Below are positions 43,628 to 53,876 of a stretch of DNA of 57,230 nt, piece after piece. Position numbers and translations under genes: made by a program. The stretch is from the NCBI RefSeq assembly GCF_004345325.1, contig NZ_SLVJ01000024.1, positions 1-57,230 on the forward strand, read 5' to 3'. The notes below the pieces were generated by a model. The model saw only the letters and a list, made by a program, of their open reading frames with translations. It was not told the DNA's origin and searched no databases. Positions within the stretch are counted from its first letter, which is position 1. Each line of letters begins with the position of its first letter. Source of the DNA: Acinetobacter calcoaceticus. GTDB lineage: Bacteria; Pseudomonadota; Gammaproteobacteria; Pseudomonadales; Moraxellaceae.

Positions 43628-44398
43628 ATGCAGTGGAATAGCATCATACTCAGTATCAATAAAGGTGTAGGCCTGATTACCCTGAATCGTCCGCAGGCAT
43701 TAAATGCCTTAAATAGCGAATTAATCACTGAGATCAATCAAGCGCTGGATCAATTGGAACGTGATTCAAACATTGGCTGTATCGTGATTACCGGTTCGGA
43801 AAAAGCTTTTGCTGCGGGTGCAGATATTAAGGAAATGGTTGAGCTGAGCTTCCCGAATATTTATTTGGATGATTTCTTTAGCCTTGCTGATCGAATCGGT
43901 CAACGCCGCAAACCGATCATTGCCGCCGTCAGTGGCTATGCCTTGGGTGGTGGTTGTGAATTGGCATTAATGTGTGATTTTATCTATTGTGCAGACAATG
44001 CCAAATTTGCTCTACCAGAAGTGACCCTTGGGGTCTTACCTGGGATTGGTGGAACTCAACGCCTGACCTTGGCGGTGGGTAAGGCCAAAGCCATGGAAAT
44101 GTGTCTGACCGCACGTCAAATGGGTGCAGTCGAAGCCGAGCAAAGTGGTTTGGTCGCTCGTGTGATCCGTAAAGAAGATTTGTTGGCTGAAACCATGCAG
44201 GCGGCAGAGAAAATCGCAGAGAAATCATTGACCGCAGTGATGATGATCAAAGAGTCCATCAATCGTGCCTTTGAAGTGAGTCTGGCTGAAGGCCTGCGTT
44301 TTGAGCGTCGTACCTTCCATTCGGTATTTGCCGGTTCAGATCAAAAAGAAGGCATGTCGGCCTTTGTGGAAAAACGTCCAGCAAAATTCACCCACTGA
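43628..44398 (+). CDS. enoyl-CoA hydratase (methacrylyl-CoA hydratase)
   Basis: 256 residues, normal for a hydratase. Oxyanion motifs FAAGADIKEM and GYALGGGCELALMCD, with catalytic-Glu region PEVTLGVLPGIGGTQRL (both Glu positions typical of true hydratases). It should hydrate methacrylyl-CoA to 3-hydroxyisobutyryl-CoA. Confidence 0.9.
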   Translation: MQWNSIILSINKGVGLITLNRPQALNALNSELITEINQALDQLERDSNIGCIVITGSEKAFAAGADIKEMVELSFPNIYLDDFFSLADRIGQRRKPIIAAVSGYALGGGCELALMCDFIYCADNAKFALPEVTLGVLPGIGGTQRLTLAVGKAKAMEMCLTARQMGAVEAEQSGLVARVIRKEDLLAETMQAAEKIAEKSLTAVMMIKESINRAFEVSLAEGLRFERRTFHSVFAGSDQKEGMSAFVEKRPAKFTH

Positions 44399-44458
44399 TC
44401 CGTAGTCGCGATCACGCTAACGAATTGAGTAGAAAATTACGCTATTTGAGAGACAAAC

Positions 44459-45511
44459 ATGCAGACTGAGAATAATTTAGTGATCACCACGCAGGGTGAT
44501 TTTGGGATCATGACGTTGGACCGTGCGGGCAGTTTAAATGCCTTGTCCTTGCCGATGATCCAAGGCATTACTCAACAATTAAAGGCTTGGCAAGCAGATG
44601 ATGCGGTACATGCCGTATTGATCAATTCCAATAGCCCTAAAGCTTTTTGTGCAGGTGGCGATATTCGCTACCTGTATGACAGTTATAAAAATGGGGATGT
44701 CGGGTATCAGGGGTATTTCGCCGCTGAGTATCTGATGCTGAATACGATTCGCAGTTTTGAAAAACCAGTCGTGGTACTGCTCGATGGCTATGTCCTCGGC
44801 GGTGGTTTTGGATTGGCACAAGCCTGTCATATCCGGGTCACCACGGAAAAATCACGCTTTTCCATGCCCGAAACCGCGATTGGTTATTTCCCTGATGTCG
44901 GCGCTACCTATATCTTGTCACGCCTCGGTGCTGTGGGTTGCTTCATGGCGCTGAGCGGTGAACAAATCAGCAGCAGTGATGCCGTGTATTTGGCTTTGGT
45001 TGATGCGCATGTCTCTAGTGCGCGTTTGGCGGAATTGACAGATGCATTGCTTGCAGCACCGCAACCGACCAAGGCTGCAATAACCGATATCTTGAGTACT
45101 TTTGCGAGCGAAGCAACTGAAAGTGAACTCAAAGCGAAAGCCGCCAGCATCAGCAATCATTTCTCTTATCCGAAGTTGGAGCAGATTGAGCACAGTTTGG
45201 CCAATGAAACGGACCCAGCGCATCAGGCGTGGGCGCAAAAGATCTTGGGCATCTTGCAGCAACGTTCATTGCTGGCCAAACAAGCCAGCCTCAGATTACA
45301 ACAGATCGGTGCTCAGTTAAGCCTTGCGCAATGTATGCAACTTGAGCGCGATATGCAGGACATCTGGTTTGAGCATGGTGATCTGATCGAAGGGGTGCGG
45401 GCCTTACTCATCGATAAAGACAAGCAACCGAAGTGGCAAACCCAGAATGCACAACTTGAGCAGATTTTAGATGATTTATTCGCTCAGGTGACTGAGGTGG
45501 TCAGCGCTTAG
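44459..45511 (+). CDS. 3-hydroxyisobutyryl-CoA hydrolase
   Basis: 350 residues, about 90 more than a simple hydratase, as expected for the HIBCH group of the crotonase family. Motifs FCAGGDIRYLYD, GYVLGGGFGLAQACHIRV and SMPETAIGYFPDVGATYILSRL are diagnostic. Releases free 3-hydroxyisobutyrate, which MmsB then oxidises. Last gene of the operon; a terminator follows 21 bp later. Confidence 0.93.
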   Translation: MQTENNLVITTQGDFGIMTLDRAGSLNALSLPMIQGITQQLKAWQADDAVHAVLINSNSPKAFCAGGDIRYLYDSYKNGDVGYQGYFAAEYLMLNTIRSFEKPVVVLLDGYVLGGGFGLAQACHIRVTTEKSRFSMPETAIGYFPDVGATYILSRLGAVGCFMALSGEQISSSDAVYLALVDAHVSSARLAELTDALLAAPQPTKAAITDILSTFASEATESELKAKAASISNHFSYPKLEQIEHSLANETDPAHQAWAQKILGILQQRSLLAKQASLRLQQIGAQLSLAQCMQLERDMQDIWFEHGDLIEGVRALLIDKDKQPKWQTQNAQLEQILDDLFAQVTEVVSA

Positions 45512-45531
45512 GATATATTGAACGAACATTT

Positions 45532-45570
45532 AAAAAAACCAACTGCGATTATGGCGTGGTTGGTTTTTTT
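45532..45570 (+). terminator. rho-independent terminator of the valine operon
   Basis: AAAAAAACCAAC (45532-45543) pairs with GTTGGTTTTTTT (45559-45570), 15-base loop, T7 tail. Confidence 0.9.
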
Positions 45571-46247
45571 ATTGAGCCGTTTTTTTGATTATGCCTTTTT
45601 GATCAAATTGAACCAGTTGTGAAGATTTTAATTTTTGATATTTTATATTTGGGTTTTAGGGCTGAGATTTAAAACCCATTAAATGATTATTCAGTGACAA
45701 TGCATGTTTTCAATATACGCTGATGGATAATGACAATGTTTCTTTTCAATATATGAGCATCTGTATATTAATGACAATAATGATTTTCACTGTAATATAT
45801 TTGGTTTTTTTCAATAATCAGATCAGACTTGTATGATTTTGAAATTTATAGTTATTTAATTAAATTACCTGCTGGGTAGATATTTTATCTTGATTTTGTT
45901 TGATATATTTAAATCTATGATTTTTTGGGTTATAACTAAATGGGGGTGCTTATATAGTGGTTTTAATTACATGTAGTTACTAATGAGTGGATAAAAATAA
46001 ACAATGAAAAGTTATTATTTTGTTCTTATGGGTTGTCGTTGATATGAAAGTGTTATTCATAAATATTAAACACAAGCACATTTTAATTAATACTGTGCGG
46101 CTTGTAAGCTTTGATATTTTTTAAATGCTATAGGTGGTTGTGAGGTTGTAGTAATCTAAATTTATATAATGAATATAAATAGATTGTAGGGTGAATTGGG
46201 TAATGGATAATCCGTGTTGGTTTTAAATATAAATTGAGGGAATAAAA
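45571..46247 (+). promoter_or_regulatory. long AT-rich fimbrial promoter region with direct repeats
   Basis: 677 bp without a gene. Three direct repeats TGACAAT-(5)-TTTTCA start at 45695, 45731 and 45772; the first two also share CAATATA after the core. The AT-rich character fits control by H-NS-like silencing and an unknown activator. No invertible-element repeats were seen. Confidence 0.5.
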
Positions 46248-46790
46248 ATGAATAAATATTTATTGATTTTGTTGAGTTCAATAATATGCATCGAAACAGT
46301 ACATGCTGCAGATGGGACGATCACATTTAAAGGAAAAGTATTAGACAGTACCTGCAAAGTGAATAATGGCGGTGGAGCTAATTTGACCGTATCTCTACCC
46401 AATGTATCGTTATCAAGCTTAAATAATGCAGGTCAGGTGGCAGGACGTACCGCATTTAAAATAATTCTATCTGGCTGTAGCGCGACGCAAGTAACTGCAT
46501 TTTTTGAACCAGGTGCCACAGTAAATTCAAACACAGGCCGTTTAATCAATTCCGTTACTACAGGTACATCTGCAAAAAACATCGATATCCAATTACTCAA
46601 TAGTAAAGGACAACAGATAATGTTGAATGCCTTCGGCAGCGATGGTACTCAAACCAATACAGAATGGCAGAGTGCATCCTCTGCAAGTACGTCTACAGAA
46701 CTCAGTTATGCAGCCGAATACTATGCAACTGCAGCAGTGACAGCGGGTGAAGTGAATACTTCAGTGCAATACACCTTGATTTATAAATAA
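46248..46790 (+). CDS. fimbrial major subunit (FimA-like pilin)
   Basis: 180 residues. Signal peptide MNKYLLILLSSIICIETVHA, then a pilin Ig-like domain with the conserved disulfide pair (DSTCKVNNG, LSGCSATQV), and the C-terminal beta-strand pattern with a penultimate Tyr (VQYTLIYK) used in donor-strand exchange. First gene of the chaperone-usher operon. GAGGG lies before the ATG. Confidence 0.9.
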   Translation: MNKYLLILLSSIICIETVHAADGTITFKGKVLDSTCKVNNGGGANLTVSLPNVSLSSLNNAGQVAGRTAFKIILSGCSATQVTAFFEPGATVNSNTGRLINSVTTGTSAKNIDIQLLNSKGQQIMLNAFGSDGTQTNTEWQSASSASTSTELSYAAEYYATAAVTAGEVNTSVQYTLIYK

Positions 46791-46859
46791 TCAAAATCTA
46801 AATCGCGGTGATTTTATTTAAAACGAGTTTCGATGTCTGAATTATTAGGAATGATATAT

Positions 46860-47591
46860 ATGACATTTAAAGATTTAATGTTGGTGATGATCATATATAC
46901 CACCTCAATGCTGCTTGCTCATGTACACGCTGAGGTGGTGATTCATGGAACACGGGTGGTTTATTTATCCGATGCACGAGAAACCACGGTGCATATCAGT
47001 AATCAAGGTCTAGACCCGGCCTTAGTGCAATTATGGATCGATGAGGGGGATTCTAAAAGTAGCCCTGAACAATCTAACGCTCCATTTTTTATTACACCAC
47101 CCATCTCTAGAATCGATGCAGATAAAAGCCAATCCTTTAGAATAATCGCTTTACCGAGCGTATCAGCATTGAGCCAAACCCAAGAAAGTATCTATTGGCT
47201 GAATGTACTGGATATACCGGCTAAGCCCAATAAAGCACAACTTGAAACGGGTACAAAAAACTACTTACAACTTGCGATTCGTTCGAGAATAAAAATATTT
47301 TATCGGCCTGCAGCACTGCAAAACCAGGCTGCAGATGCAGCAAAAAAACTACAATGGTCTCAGCAAGGGTCTCAGTTATACATTAAAAATCCAACTGCAT
47401 TTTATATTACCCTACAGTCGATATATGAACAAAAAAACCTACACCAGGGAGAGCTGTATCGTGATGGATTTATGCTGCCACCTTATTCAGATAAAAAAAT
47501 TGATCTAAATATCAGTCAACGAGGTGCGTTGTTTTATAGCAGTATCAATGATTATGGTGCTGCAGTCGAAAACAAGATCAAACTTCAATAA
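46860..47591 (+). CDS. periplasmic fimbrial chaperone (PapD/FimC-like)
   Basis: 243 residues from the ATG at 46860; the frame is open to 46833, but AGGA fits 46860. Hydrophobic signal ending ALVHA-like (LLAHVHA). Two Ig domains with family motifs RVVYLSDARETTVHISN, the F1-G1 donor region IYWLNVLDIPAKP and RIKIFYRPAAL. It caps pilins in the periplasm and delivers them to the usher. Confidence 0.92.
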   Translation: MTFKDLMLVMIIYTTSMLLAHVHAEVVIHGTRVVYLSDARETTVHISNQGLDPALVQLWIDEGDSKSSPEQSNAPFFITPPISRIDADKSQSFRIIALPSVSALSQTQESIYWLNVLDIPAKPNKAQLETGTKNYLQLAIRSRIKIFYRPAALQNQAADAAKKLQWSQQGSQLYIKNPTAFYITLQSIYEQKNLHQGELYRDGFMLPPYSDKKIDLNISQRGALFYSSINDYGAAVENKIKLQ

Positions 47592-47645
47592 ATTTTATAA
47601 TTAATAAAAGTTTTTCATTATCAGTTGGCTTTGATCGGGTGATAT

Positions 47646-50201
47646 ATGCGATTAATACATTTGGCGGTTTCTGTTCACGGTCGCAATATTATGATGATCG
47701 TATTGAGTTGTTATATGGGATCAAGCTATGCGGTAGAAATAAAAAACCTCGAAGAGGCGCAGCCTTTGGAAGCAGATTTTAATCCACTATTTTTAAATGG
47801 AAATGCAAGGTCAATGGATACTGCGCTATTTAAATATAATAATCCGATTTTAGCAGGAGATTATTACCCCGACATATATGTCAATAGTCAGTGGGTGGGT
47901 CGGAATAAAATAGTATTTCATATGCTGAATCTGGATAAATCAGCCAGTGCATGTTTTGAAAAAATGCAATTGATCGAATATGGCGTAAATGAAGCGTATC
48001 TACTTGCTGATCCTCAGCAAAATCAAAGCGGGGGATGTATAACTTTAAACCAATGGTTGAATGAAGCATCCTATACTTTAGATACTGAAACGCTACGTTT
48101 AGATTTGTCTATCCCGCAAATTGCAATGAACAAAACTGCACAAGATACTGTTGCAGCGCATTATTGGGATCGTGGAATAGACGCTGGGTATTTTTCTTAT
48201 CATGCTGGTGCATATAAAAGTCTAAATCTGAATGAACGCGACCAAAATCAAAGTAATCTATTTTTAAATGCACAGACCGGTATAAATCTATTGGGATGGC
48301 AATTTCGCCATCAAGGCCAATGGAATTGGCGCTCGGGTTTCGCAAATACAGACGCTCAATCCTCTTACCAATCTATCAGTACCTATATACAGCGTGCTAT
48401 GCCAGCATATCGGGGAGTGCTGAGCATCGGCGATAGTTATACTGCAGGCGATACCTTTGACGCTATTCCATATCGTGGGATTGATTTTAGCAGTGAGGAT
48501 CGCATGCTCCCCAGCAGTCAGTTGGGTTATGCACCACAAATCCATGGCTATGCCAAAAGCAATGCCAAAGTTGAAATTCGACTCCATAATCAACTAATCT
48601 ATCAAACGATGGTCGCGGCAGGACCTTTTGAAATTAGTGACCTTTATCCGGTTGGATTAGGGGGGGAGCTGGAAGTTAAAGTTATTGGCTCCAATAACGA
48701 TATCCACATCTTTTATGTCCCTTATCATTCAATGCCACGCATGTTGAGACCGGGTTTAAATCGTTATTCGATCATGCTTGGACAGTATCGAGATCATCTG
48801 TATCGTGAGAAGTATCGTCAGTCAAATCCTTGGTTGACTCAACTCAAATATGCTCAAGGTTTAAATAATCGCTTAACACTTTATTCCGGTCTACAATTGA
48901 CTGAGAACTATACTGCGATGTTGCTTGGGACTGCGTGGGGGAGTGGCATTGGTGCTTTTTCAGTGGATCTAAGTCATGCTCAAACCCAGTTTGCAGGATT
49001 AGCAAGCCAATCAGGACAACGCTATAAACTCAGTTATGCTCAAGTACTTTCTTATACTTCTACGCATTTCAATTTGGCAGCAACACGTTATTCATCTGAG
49101 GAATATTATTCACTCCGCGATGCAATGCATTTTTCTGCACAACAGAATAACCCAGTTAATCATGTCGCGATTGCTCAGCAACGCAGTGAAATTCAACTCA
49201 GCATTCATCAATCCTTGGCCAAAGGCTGGGGAAGTTTCTACGCAACAGCATCAAGGGTTGATTATTGGCATCAAACTTCGCAAAAACACAATTATCAACT
49301 GGGCTATAGCAATCAATGGGGGCGATTAAGTTATCGCTTATTAGTCAATAAACGCTATATACCCTCTGCCACACAGGGGCTACAGCGTGACACTGAATAT
49401 CTACTCAATTTAAGCTTAGCTCTGCAAAGCAATGACAAGCGCAGTGCTCACATCAATGCAAGTTTATCTGAACAATACCGTAGCCTTAGTTTTAACCAAA
49501 CTTTAACTGAGCAGTTTGATTATCAACTGGCATTGACGCAGCAGAATAAAGCTAATCCAAGCTTAGCTGTACAAGCAAAATATAAAGGCCAAGTTACGAG
49601 TTTAGCTGCGGGTTATTATGTCTCGGATCAATTTCATCAAGCCAATATGAGTCTGAGTGGTAATGTGGTTGTGCATCAGCAAGGAATCTTGTTTGGATCT
49701 GAAAATGCTCAAACCATGGCATTGATCTATGCACCGCATGCACAAGGTGCTCAAGTAAATAATAGCCAAGGTTTATATATTAATAAAAAAGGCTATGCCA
49801 TTGTGCCATTTATGACCCCTTATCGATTTAATGATATTCAACTTGATCCAAAGAAAATGTCTCTACAAGTTGAGCTTGAGCATACACGGCAACGTGTGGT
49901 GCCTTATGCCGGCGCTATATTGAAATTAGACTTTGCAACGCAAACCGGCTATGCCATTTATATCAAAGCTAAACAAATAAATGGTCTCGCCTTGCCATTT
50001 TATGCGGATGTTTATAATGCTGCGGGAACATTGACGGCTACAGTTGGGCAGGGTGGATTGATTTATTTGCGTACCCCATATGCCCAAGGTCAATTAAAAG
50101 TACACCTGCAAGAAGGTACTTGCCTGATTGACTACGATCTAACTGAACAAATCAAAATAGATGCTGAAAAGGTCTTGATGACGACGGCTTTATGCCATTA
50201 G
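47646..50201 (+). CDS. outer-membrane fimbrial usher (FimD/PapC family)
   Basis: 851 residues, normal for an usher. Signal peptide ending SYA, N-terminal chaperone-binding domain (ADFNPLFLNGNARSMDTALFKYNNPILAGDYYPDIYVN), 24-strand barrel with plug region, and C-terminal domains ending in a Cys pair (EGTCLIDYDL, TTALCH). Motif LPSSQLGYAPQIHGYAKSNAKV is typical. Forms the secretion pore for the fibre. Confidence 0.95.
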   Translation: MRLIHLAVSVHGRNIMMIVLSCYMGSSYAVEIKNLEEAQPLEADFNPLFLNGNARSMDTALFKYNNPILAGDYYPDIYVNSQWVGRNKIVFHMLNLDKSASACFEKMQLIEYGVNEAYLLADPQQNQSGGCITLNQWLNEASYTLDTETLRLDLSIPQIAMNKTAQDTVAAHYWDRGIDAGYFSYHAGAYKSLNLNERDQNQSNLFLNAQTGINLLGWQFRHQGQWNWRSGFANTDAQSSYQSISTYIQRAMPAYRGVLSIGDSYTAGDTFDAIPYRGIDFSSEDRMLPSSQLGYAPQIHGYAKSNAKVEIRLHNQLIYQTMVAAGPFEISDLYPVGLGGELEVKVIGSNNDIHIFYVPYHSMPRMLRPGLNRYSIMLGQYRDHLYREKYRQSNPWLTQLKYAQGLNNRLTLYSGLQLTENYTAMLLGTAWGSGIGAFSVDLSHAQTQFAGLASQSGQRYKLSYAQVLSYTSTHFNLAATRYSSEEYYSLRDAMHFSAQQNNPVNHVAIAQQRSEIQLSIHQSLAKGWGSFYATASRVDYWHQTSQKHNYQLGYSNQWGRLSYRLLVNKRYIPSATQGLQRDTEYLLNLSLALQSNDKRSAHINASLSEQYRSLSFNQTLTEQFDYQLALTQQNKANPSLAVQAKYKGQVTSLAAGYYVSDQFHQANMSLSGNVVVHQQGILFGSENAQTMALIYAPHAQGAQVNNSQGLYINKKGYAIVPFMTPYRFNDIQLDPKKMSLQVELEHTRQRVVPYAGAILKLDFATQTGYAIYIKAKQINGLALPFYADVYNAAGTLTATVGQGGLIYLRTPYAQGQLKVHLQEGTCLIDYDLTEQIKIDAEKVLMTTALCH

Positions 50202-50274
50202 CGCAGTCTGGGGTTAAGCCCAACCAATGCGAAATCCAATCGGTGATGGAGCAAGATTGAATAGGGATATGACG

Positions 50275-51288
50275 ATGAGACAGACGTTTAAGGTGATGCT
50301 ATTTTTTTTACATATGCTGTTGCTGTCCAATGTTCGCGCCAGTTGTATGCCAGGGATTGGATTTCAGACTCAATATATTCAGATGAATTTTGATAAAGTT
50401 GTGGTTCAACCTAAAGATCCGGTTGGCAAAGTTTTGGCCAGCAAAAGTTATGCAGTTCATTCACGTATCCGCTCCATTTATTATTGTGTGGGAATTAGTG
50501 CCCTGCGCCCATATATCACTGGCGCAATACTCATGCATGATCAAATAAGTGTCTTAGGCAATAATATTTACGAGACCAATATTCCTGGTATAGGGATTCG
50601 TATTAAGCATGAAGCGCAGGGTAGGCAGGACGTGTTTCCATTTAGACGTTTATTGAATATAGATTTTGAACCCTTACATCTGCTAGAGGGATTGATCACT
50701 GTAGAGCTGATTAAGATCAGCAATAATGTCGGTTCTGGATCGTTGAGCACCGGGAACTATGTCAGTTATTATTTGGAAGATAATCCTGATCGCCCTTGGT
50801 ATATGCTGTCTATGGAGGGTAATGCGAGCAGTATTGTTGCCTCCTCTTGTGAAATTGTAGGTAATAAGAATCGAACAATACAGTTGCCTTCAATTTCAAC
50901 AACGCAGTTACAAGGCATTGGACGTACAGTAGGTGAAACCGCATTTGCTTTAAATATATTCTGTCAGGGTGCCGCAAGCTCGAATGAGAGCATTAACAGT
51001 AGTGCCAGAATCAGTTATGAGTTTAGCGCAGATGCGCAGCATCTTGGGGTCATGAAAAACACCGCAAGCCATCAAGCAGCCCAAGGTGTTGGATTGCAAC
51101 TGTTATACCATCAAGGAGGAGAACAAAAATGGATCAACAATGGCGATTATACCGAACTGGGTCAGGTGGCCTCTGCAGCGCAATTACACAGTAATCTCAA
51201 CTACAGTATTCAATATTATCAAACCGCAGAACAGGTCAGTGCAGGGGAGGTTCAATCTCAGCTCACCTTAACCTTTGACTATTATTAG
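50275..51288 (+). CDS. fimbrial tip adhesin / minor subunit
   Basis: 337 residues from the ATG at 50275 (AGGGAT 7-8 bases upstream); the frame is open to 50227. Signal peptide ends VRA. The N-terminal about 170 residues form an unfamiliar receptor-binding-type domain with two cysteines (SCMPG, YYCVGI). The C-terminal half is a pilin domain (SSCEIVG, IFCQGAAS) ending QSQLTLTFDYY. This two-domain build is that of a tip adhesin. The ligand is unknown. Confidence 0.85.
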   Translation: MRQTFKVMLFFLHMLLLSNVRASCMPGIGFQTQYIQMNFDKVVVQPKDPVGKVLASKSYAVHSRIRSIYYCVGISALRPYITGAILMHDQISVLGNNIYETNIPGIGIRIKHEAQGRQDVFPFRRLLNIDFEPLHLLEGLITVELIKISNNVGSGSLSTGNYVSYYLEDNPDRPWYMLSMEGNASSIVASSCEIVGNKNRTIQLPSISTTQLQGIGRTVGETAFALNIFCQGAASSNESINSSARISYEFSADAQHLGVMKNTASHQAAQGVGLQLLYHQGGEQKWINNGDYTELGQVASAAQLHSNLNYSIQYYQTAEQVSAGEVQSQLTLTFDYY

Positions 51289-51309
51289 TGATCCTCGCCA
51301 AAATAAGAC

Positions 51310-52158
51310 TTAAATACGTTGCTTTGATGTTTGCACACTGCCGCCTAGCATCGGTGTGCGCTTAGGGGCAGTTTTATAATGTGTGGCATAGAGGGTGAGC
51401 CCGGTAAAGAGTAGTCCACCCACCAGATTGCCCAAGACCACGGGGAGTTCATTCCAAATTAAATAATCAGTGATCGAGAAATTTCCACCCATCATCAGGG
51501 CAGAAGGAAATAAAAACATATTCACGATGGAATGCTCAAAACCCATCCCAAAAAACAGCATAATCGGCATCCACATGGCGATGACTTTACCTGACACATT
51601 GCTACTGATCATGGCACCCACCACTGCGGTCGACACCATCCAATTACACAACATTGCACGCACAAAAATAGTCAGCATACCCGCTGCACCATGTGCAGCA
51701 TAACCGACAGTGCGCGCTTCGCCGATATGTGAAATCGCAACACCAACCTTATCTGGTGGAGTTGAAAAACCATAAGTAAAGATAATCGCCATCATCACAG
51801 CAACAATAATTGCGCCGAGAAAATTGCCTATAAATACCAGTCCCCAATTGCGCAATATACCGCGTAGGGTGACGTTGGGTCGTCGATCCAGCCAGGCCAA
51901 TGGGGTGAGTACAAACACGCCGGTTAATAAGTCATAACCGAATAGATACAACATACAAAAACCAATCGGGAACAGAATCGCACCGATAATGGGGTAACCG
52001 GTTTGAACAGCAACCGTCACTGCAAATACTGCAGCCAGCGCCAATATGGCACCTGCCATAAATGCACGAATTAGGGTATCTCGCGTAGACATAAAAATTT
52101 TTGCTTCACCAGCATCAATCATTTTTTTTACAAACTCAGTCGGCATCAGATATGACAT
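51310..52158 (-). CDS. formate/nitrite transporter (FNT family)
   Basis: 282 residues with six membrane segments. The FNT repeats are recognisable: YDLLTGVFVLTPLAW, GNFLGAIIVAV and MLCNWMVSTAVVGAM. FNT channels carry formate, nitrite or similar monovalent anions; the subtype (FocA, NirC or other) cannot be fixed. No nitrite-reductase or formate-lyase gene lies nearby. Convergent with the fimbrial operon. Confidence 0.9.
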   Translation of the reverse strand: MSYLMPTEFVKKMIDAGEAKIFMSTRDTLIRAFMAGAILALAAVFAVTVAVQTGYPIIGAILFPIGFCMLYLFGYDLLTGVFVLTPLAWLDRRPNVTLRGILRNWGLVFIGNFLGAIIVAVMMAIIFTYGFSTPPDKVGVAISHIGEARTVGYAAHGAAGMLTIFVRAMLCNWMVSTAVVGAMISSNVSGKVIAMWMPIMLFFGMGFEHSIVNMFLFPSALMMGGNFSITDYLIWNELPVVLGNLVGGLLFTGLTLYATHYKTAPKRTPMLGGSVQTSKQRI

Positions 52159-52448
52159 TAGACTGCTCCTTTATTTTTATAGATTTTTATTCAATGGGCA
52201 CTTGGCCTATTTGACCTAGAAGCGATTTCACAGCGGGACTCAGTGCTGCATATTGAGGCGTTGTTAGATAACAGCAAATAAAGTGCCAAGAGGCGAGGTT
52301 TATTGATGATTAAGATGGGTGGTTAGAAGATGAGGGTTTGGAGCTTGCAAGTTTGGACATAGCAAGTTTGCAGCAGGGCGGTTTAGAAATGGAAAATTTA
52401 GAGACTAAAAATGGAAATTAAAGGCTCATGCAATATCGTATAGAATAA
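52159..52448. other. intergenic stretch with CAAGTTTG repeats
   Basis: 290 bp, promoter region for the FNT gene. GCAAGTTTG occurs twice at about 52343 and 52359. Nothing else seen. Confidence 0.3.
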
Positions 52449-52474
52449 AAACGCCAAGCAATTGCTTGGCGTTT
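52449..52474 (-). terminator. terminator after folE
   Basis: Perfect 26-bp palindrome AAACGCCAAGCAA/TTGCTTGGCGTTT, 24 bp past the folE stop, T-rich on the leftward side (TTTTTATTC). Confidence 0.85.
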
Positions 52475-52497
52475 CTGCATAAAGTGAATGGCGTGAC

Positions 52498-53052
52498 TTA
52501 ATAGGCTTCAGGCACTGCCTGCAAGAATTCACGACGCACATCTTTATCGGTTTTAAACTCACCGACGAAAGATACAGTACGTGTGGTGGATTCTTGTTTA
52601 CTCACACCACGCATCATCATGCACATATGTGCAGAGTCAATCACCACTGCCACACCACGTGCACCAGTCACTTCGGCAACCGCTTCAGCGATCTGCTGGG
52701 TCAGGCTTTCCTGAATCTGTAAGCGGCGTGCAAACATTTCAGTGATTCGTGCAAATTTGGATAAGCCCAGTACTTTGCCTTCAGGGAGATAGGCAATATG
52801 AACACGTCCAGAAAATGGCAGTAAATGGTGTTCGCAGAGTGAATAAAATTCAATATTTTTCACTAGAACCATTTCGTGATTATCTGACGGAAATACTGCT
52901 TTGTTGGTAACTTCTTCAAGGGTCTTGCTATAACCAGAGGTTAGATATGAAAAAGCTTTAGCAGCACGCATAGGCGTATCTTGTAGGCCTGGGCGATTGA
53001 GATCCTCACCAACAGCGGTAAGGATATTTGCATAAGATTGCTGCATAGACAT
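52498..53052 (-). CDS. folE: GTP cyclohydrolase I
   Basis: 184 residues, normal for the bacterial enzyme. Zinc-binding and catalytic motifs are present: [10 protein letters not shown], the following LGLSKFARI, and HMCMMMRGV with the third zinc-ligand Cys. Converts GTP to dihydroneopterin triphosphate, the first step of folate synthesis. Confidence 0.96.
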   Translation of the reverse strand: MSMQQSYANILTAVGEDLNRPGLQDTPMRAAKAFSYLTSGYSKTLEEVTNKAVFPSDNHEMVLVKNIEFYSLCEHHLLPFSGRVHIAYLPEGKVLGLSKFARITEMFARRLQIQESLTQQIAEAVAEVTGARGVAVVIDSAHMCMMMRGVSKQESTTRTVSFVGEFKTDKDVRREFLQAVPEAY

Positions 53053-53135
53053 AAAACGTGTCCACTTTCACTGATTAAACTAGGTCGGCATTGTAGCAGA
53101 ATTTGATAAAAAATCTGACTTAATCCATGCTTGTA

Positions 53136-53825
53136 TTACTGTTTAAATTTAGGATTCTTCTCAGCGCGCTTGAGTAACACCAAAACTGCACCTGTACCAC
53201 CTTGATTTTCAGGGGCGCTGACAAAGGCCAATACATCCCGATGTTGACGCAGCCAACCATTGACATAGGTTTTTAAGATCGCTTCTGGCCCTTTGCCATG
53301 TACAATTTTAATCACGTTTTGGTTGTCATCTTTGGCCATCTGGATAATTTGTAGTACTGCGCTTCGTGCATCTTCAATCGTGCAACCATGTAGGTCAACG
53401 GCCTCAAACCAGCGTAAGTTACCTGCTTTTAAATCCTCAAAAACCTTGTGCTGCAAGGTACCGATTCGATAGCTCAATTTCGCCTGACTTGCCACAGGAT
53501 TGAGCATGGCTTGGGTATCGGATAGATCGGCTTGATCCGTGGCGATCGGGCCTTCCGCTGAAGCACGTTTGGCCAAAGTTTTGGCATCTGGTTTGATTCG
53601 TTGCGGTTTCTCGATCTTGGCCAAATTGTGTTGTGGCAGTACCGTTACACCGAGCAGGGCTTGTTTTAATAACAGCGCATCTTCTTCAGCAGGACTGATC
53701 ACCGCCTGAGCGCTAGGCTCAGGCTGTATTGCAACTTGAACGGATTTCGGTTGTGAGATCTGTTTCTTAAAGGCTTTTAACAGCTGTTGTTGCGCTGTAG
53801 ACAATGATGAATCTTGATTACTCAT
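53136..53825 (-). CDS. Smr-domain protein
   Basis: 229 residues. The N-terminal about 140 residues are Gln/Ala-rich and probably disordered or helical. The C-terminal Smr domain begins VDLHGCTIEDARSAVLQII with the catalytic-type LHG, then KIVHGKG and a closing GGTGAVLVLLKR. Bacterial small Smr proteins are thought to be nucleases; SmrA/SmrB types act on nicked DNA or collided ribosomes. The subtype is not resolved. It lies between folE and trpC, same strand. Confidence 0.88.
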   Translation of the reverse strand: MSNQDSSLSTAQQQLLKAFKKQISQPKSVQVAIQPEPSAQAVISPAEEDALLLKQALLGVTVLPQHNLAKIEKPQRIKPDAKTLAKRASAEGPIATDQADLSDTQAMLNPVASQAKLSYRIGTLQHKVFEDLKAGNLRWFEAVDLHGCTIEDARSAVLQIIQMAKDDNQNVIKIVHGKGPEAILKTYVNGWLRQHRDVLAFVSAPENQGGTGAVLVLLKRAEKNPKFKQ

Positions 53826-53876
53826 GATCTAGCTATGTACTTAAATGAATGGTGAAAATAAACACCGCGAACACGA

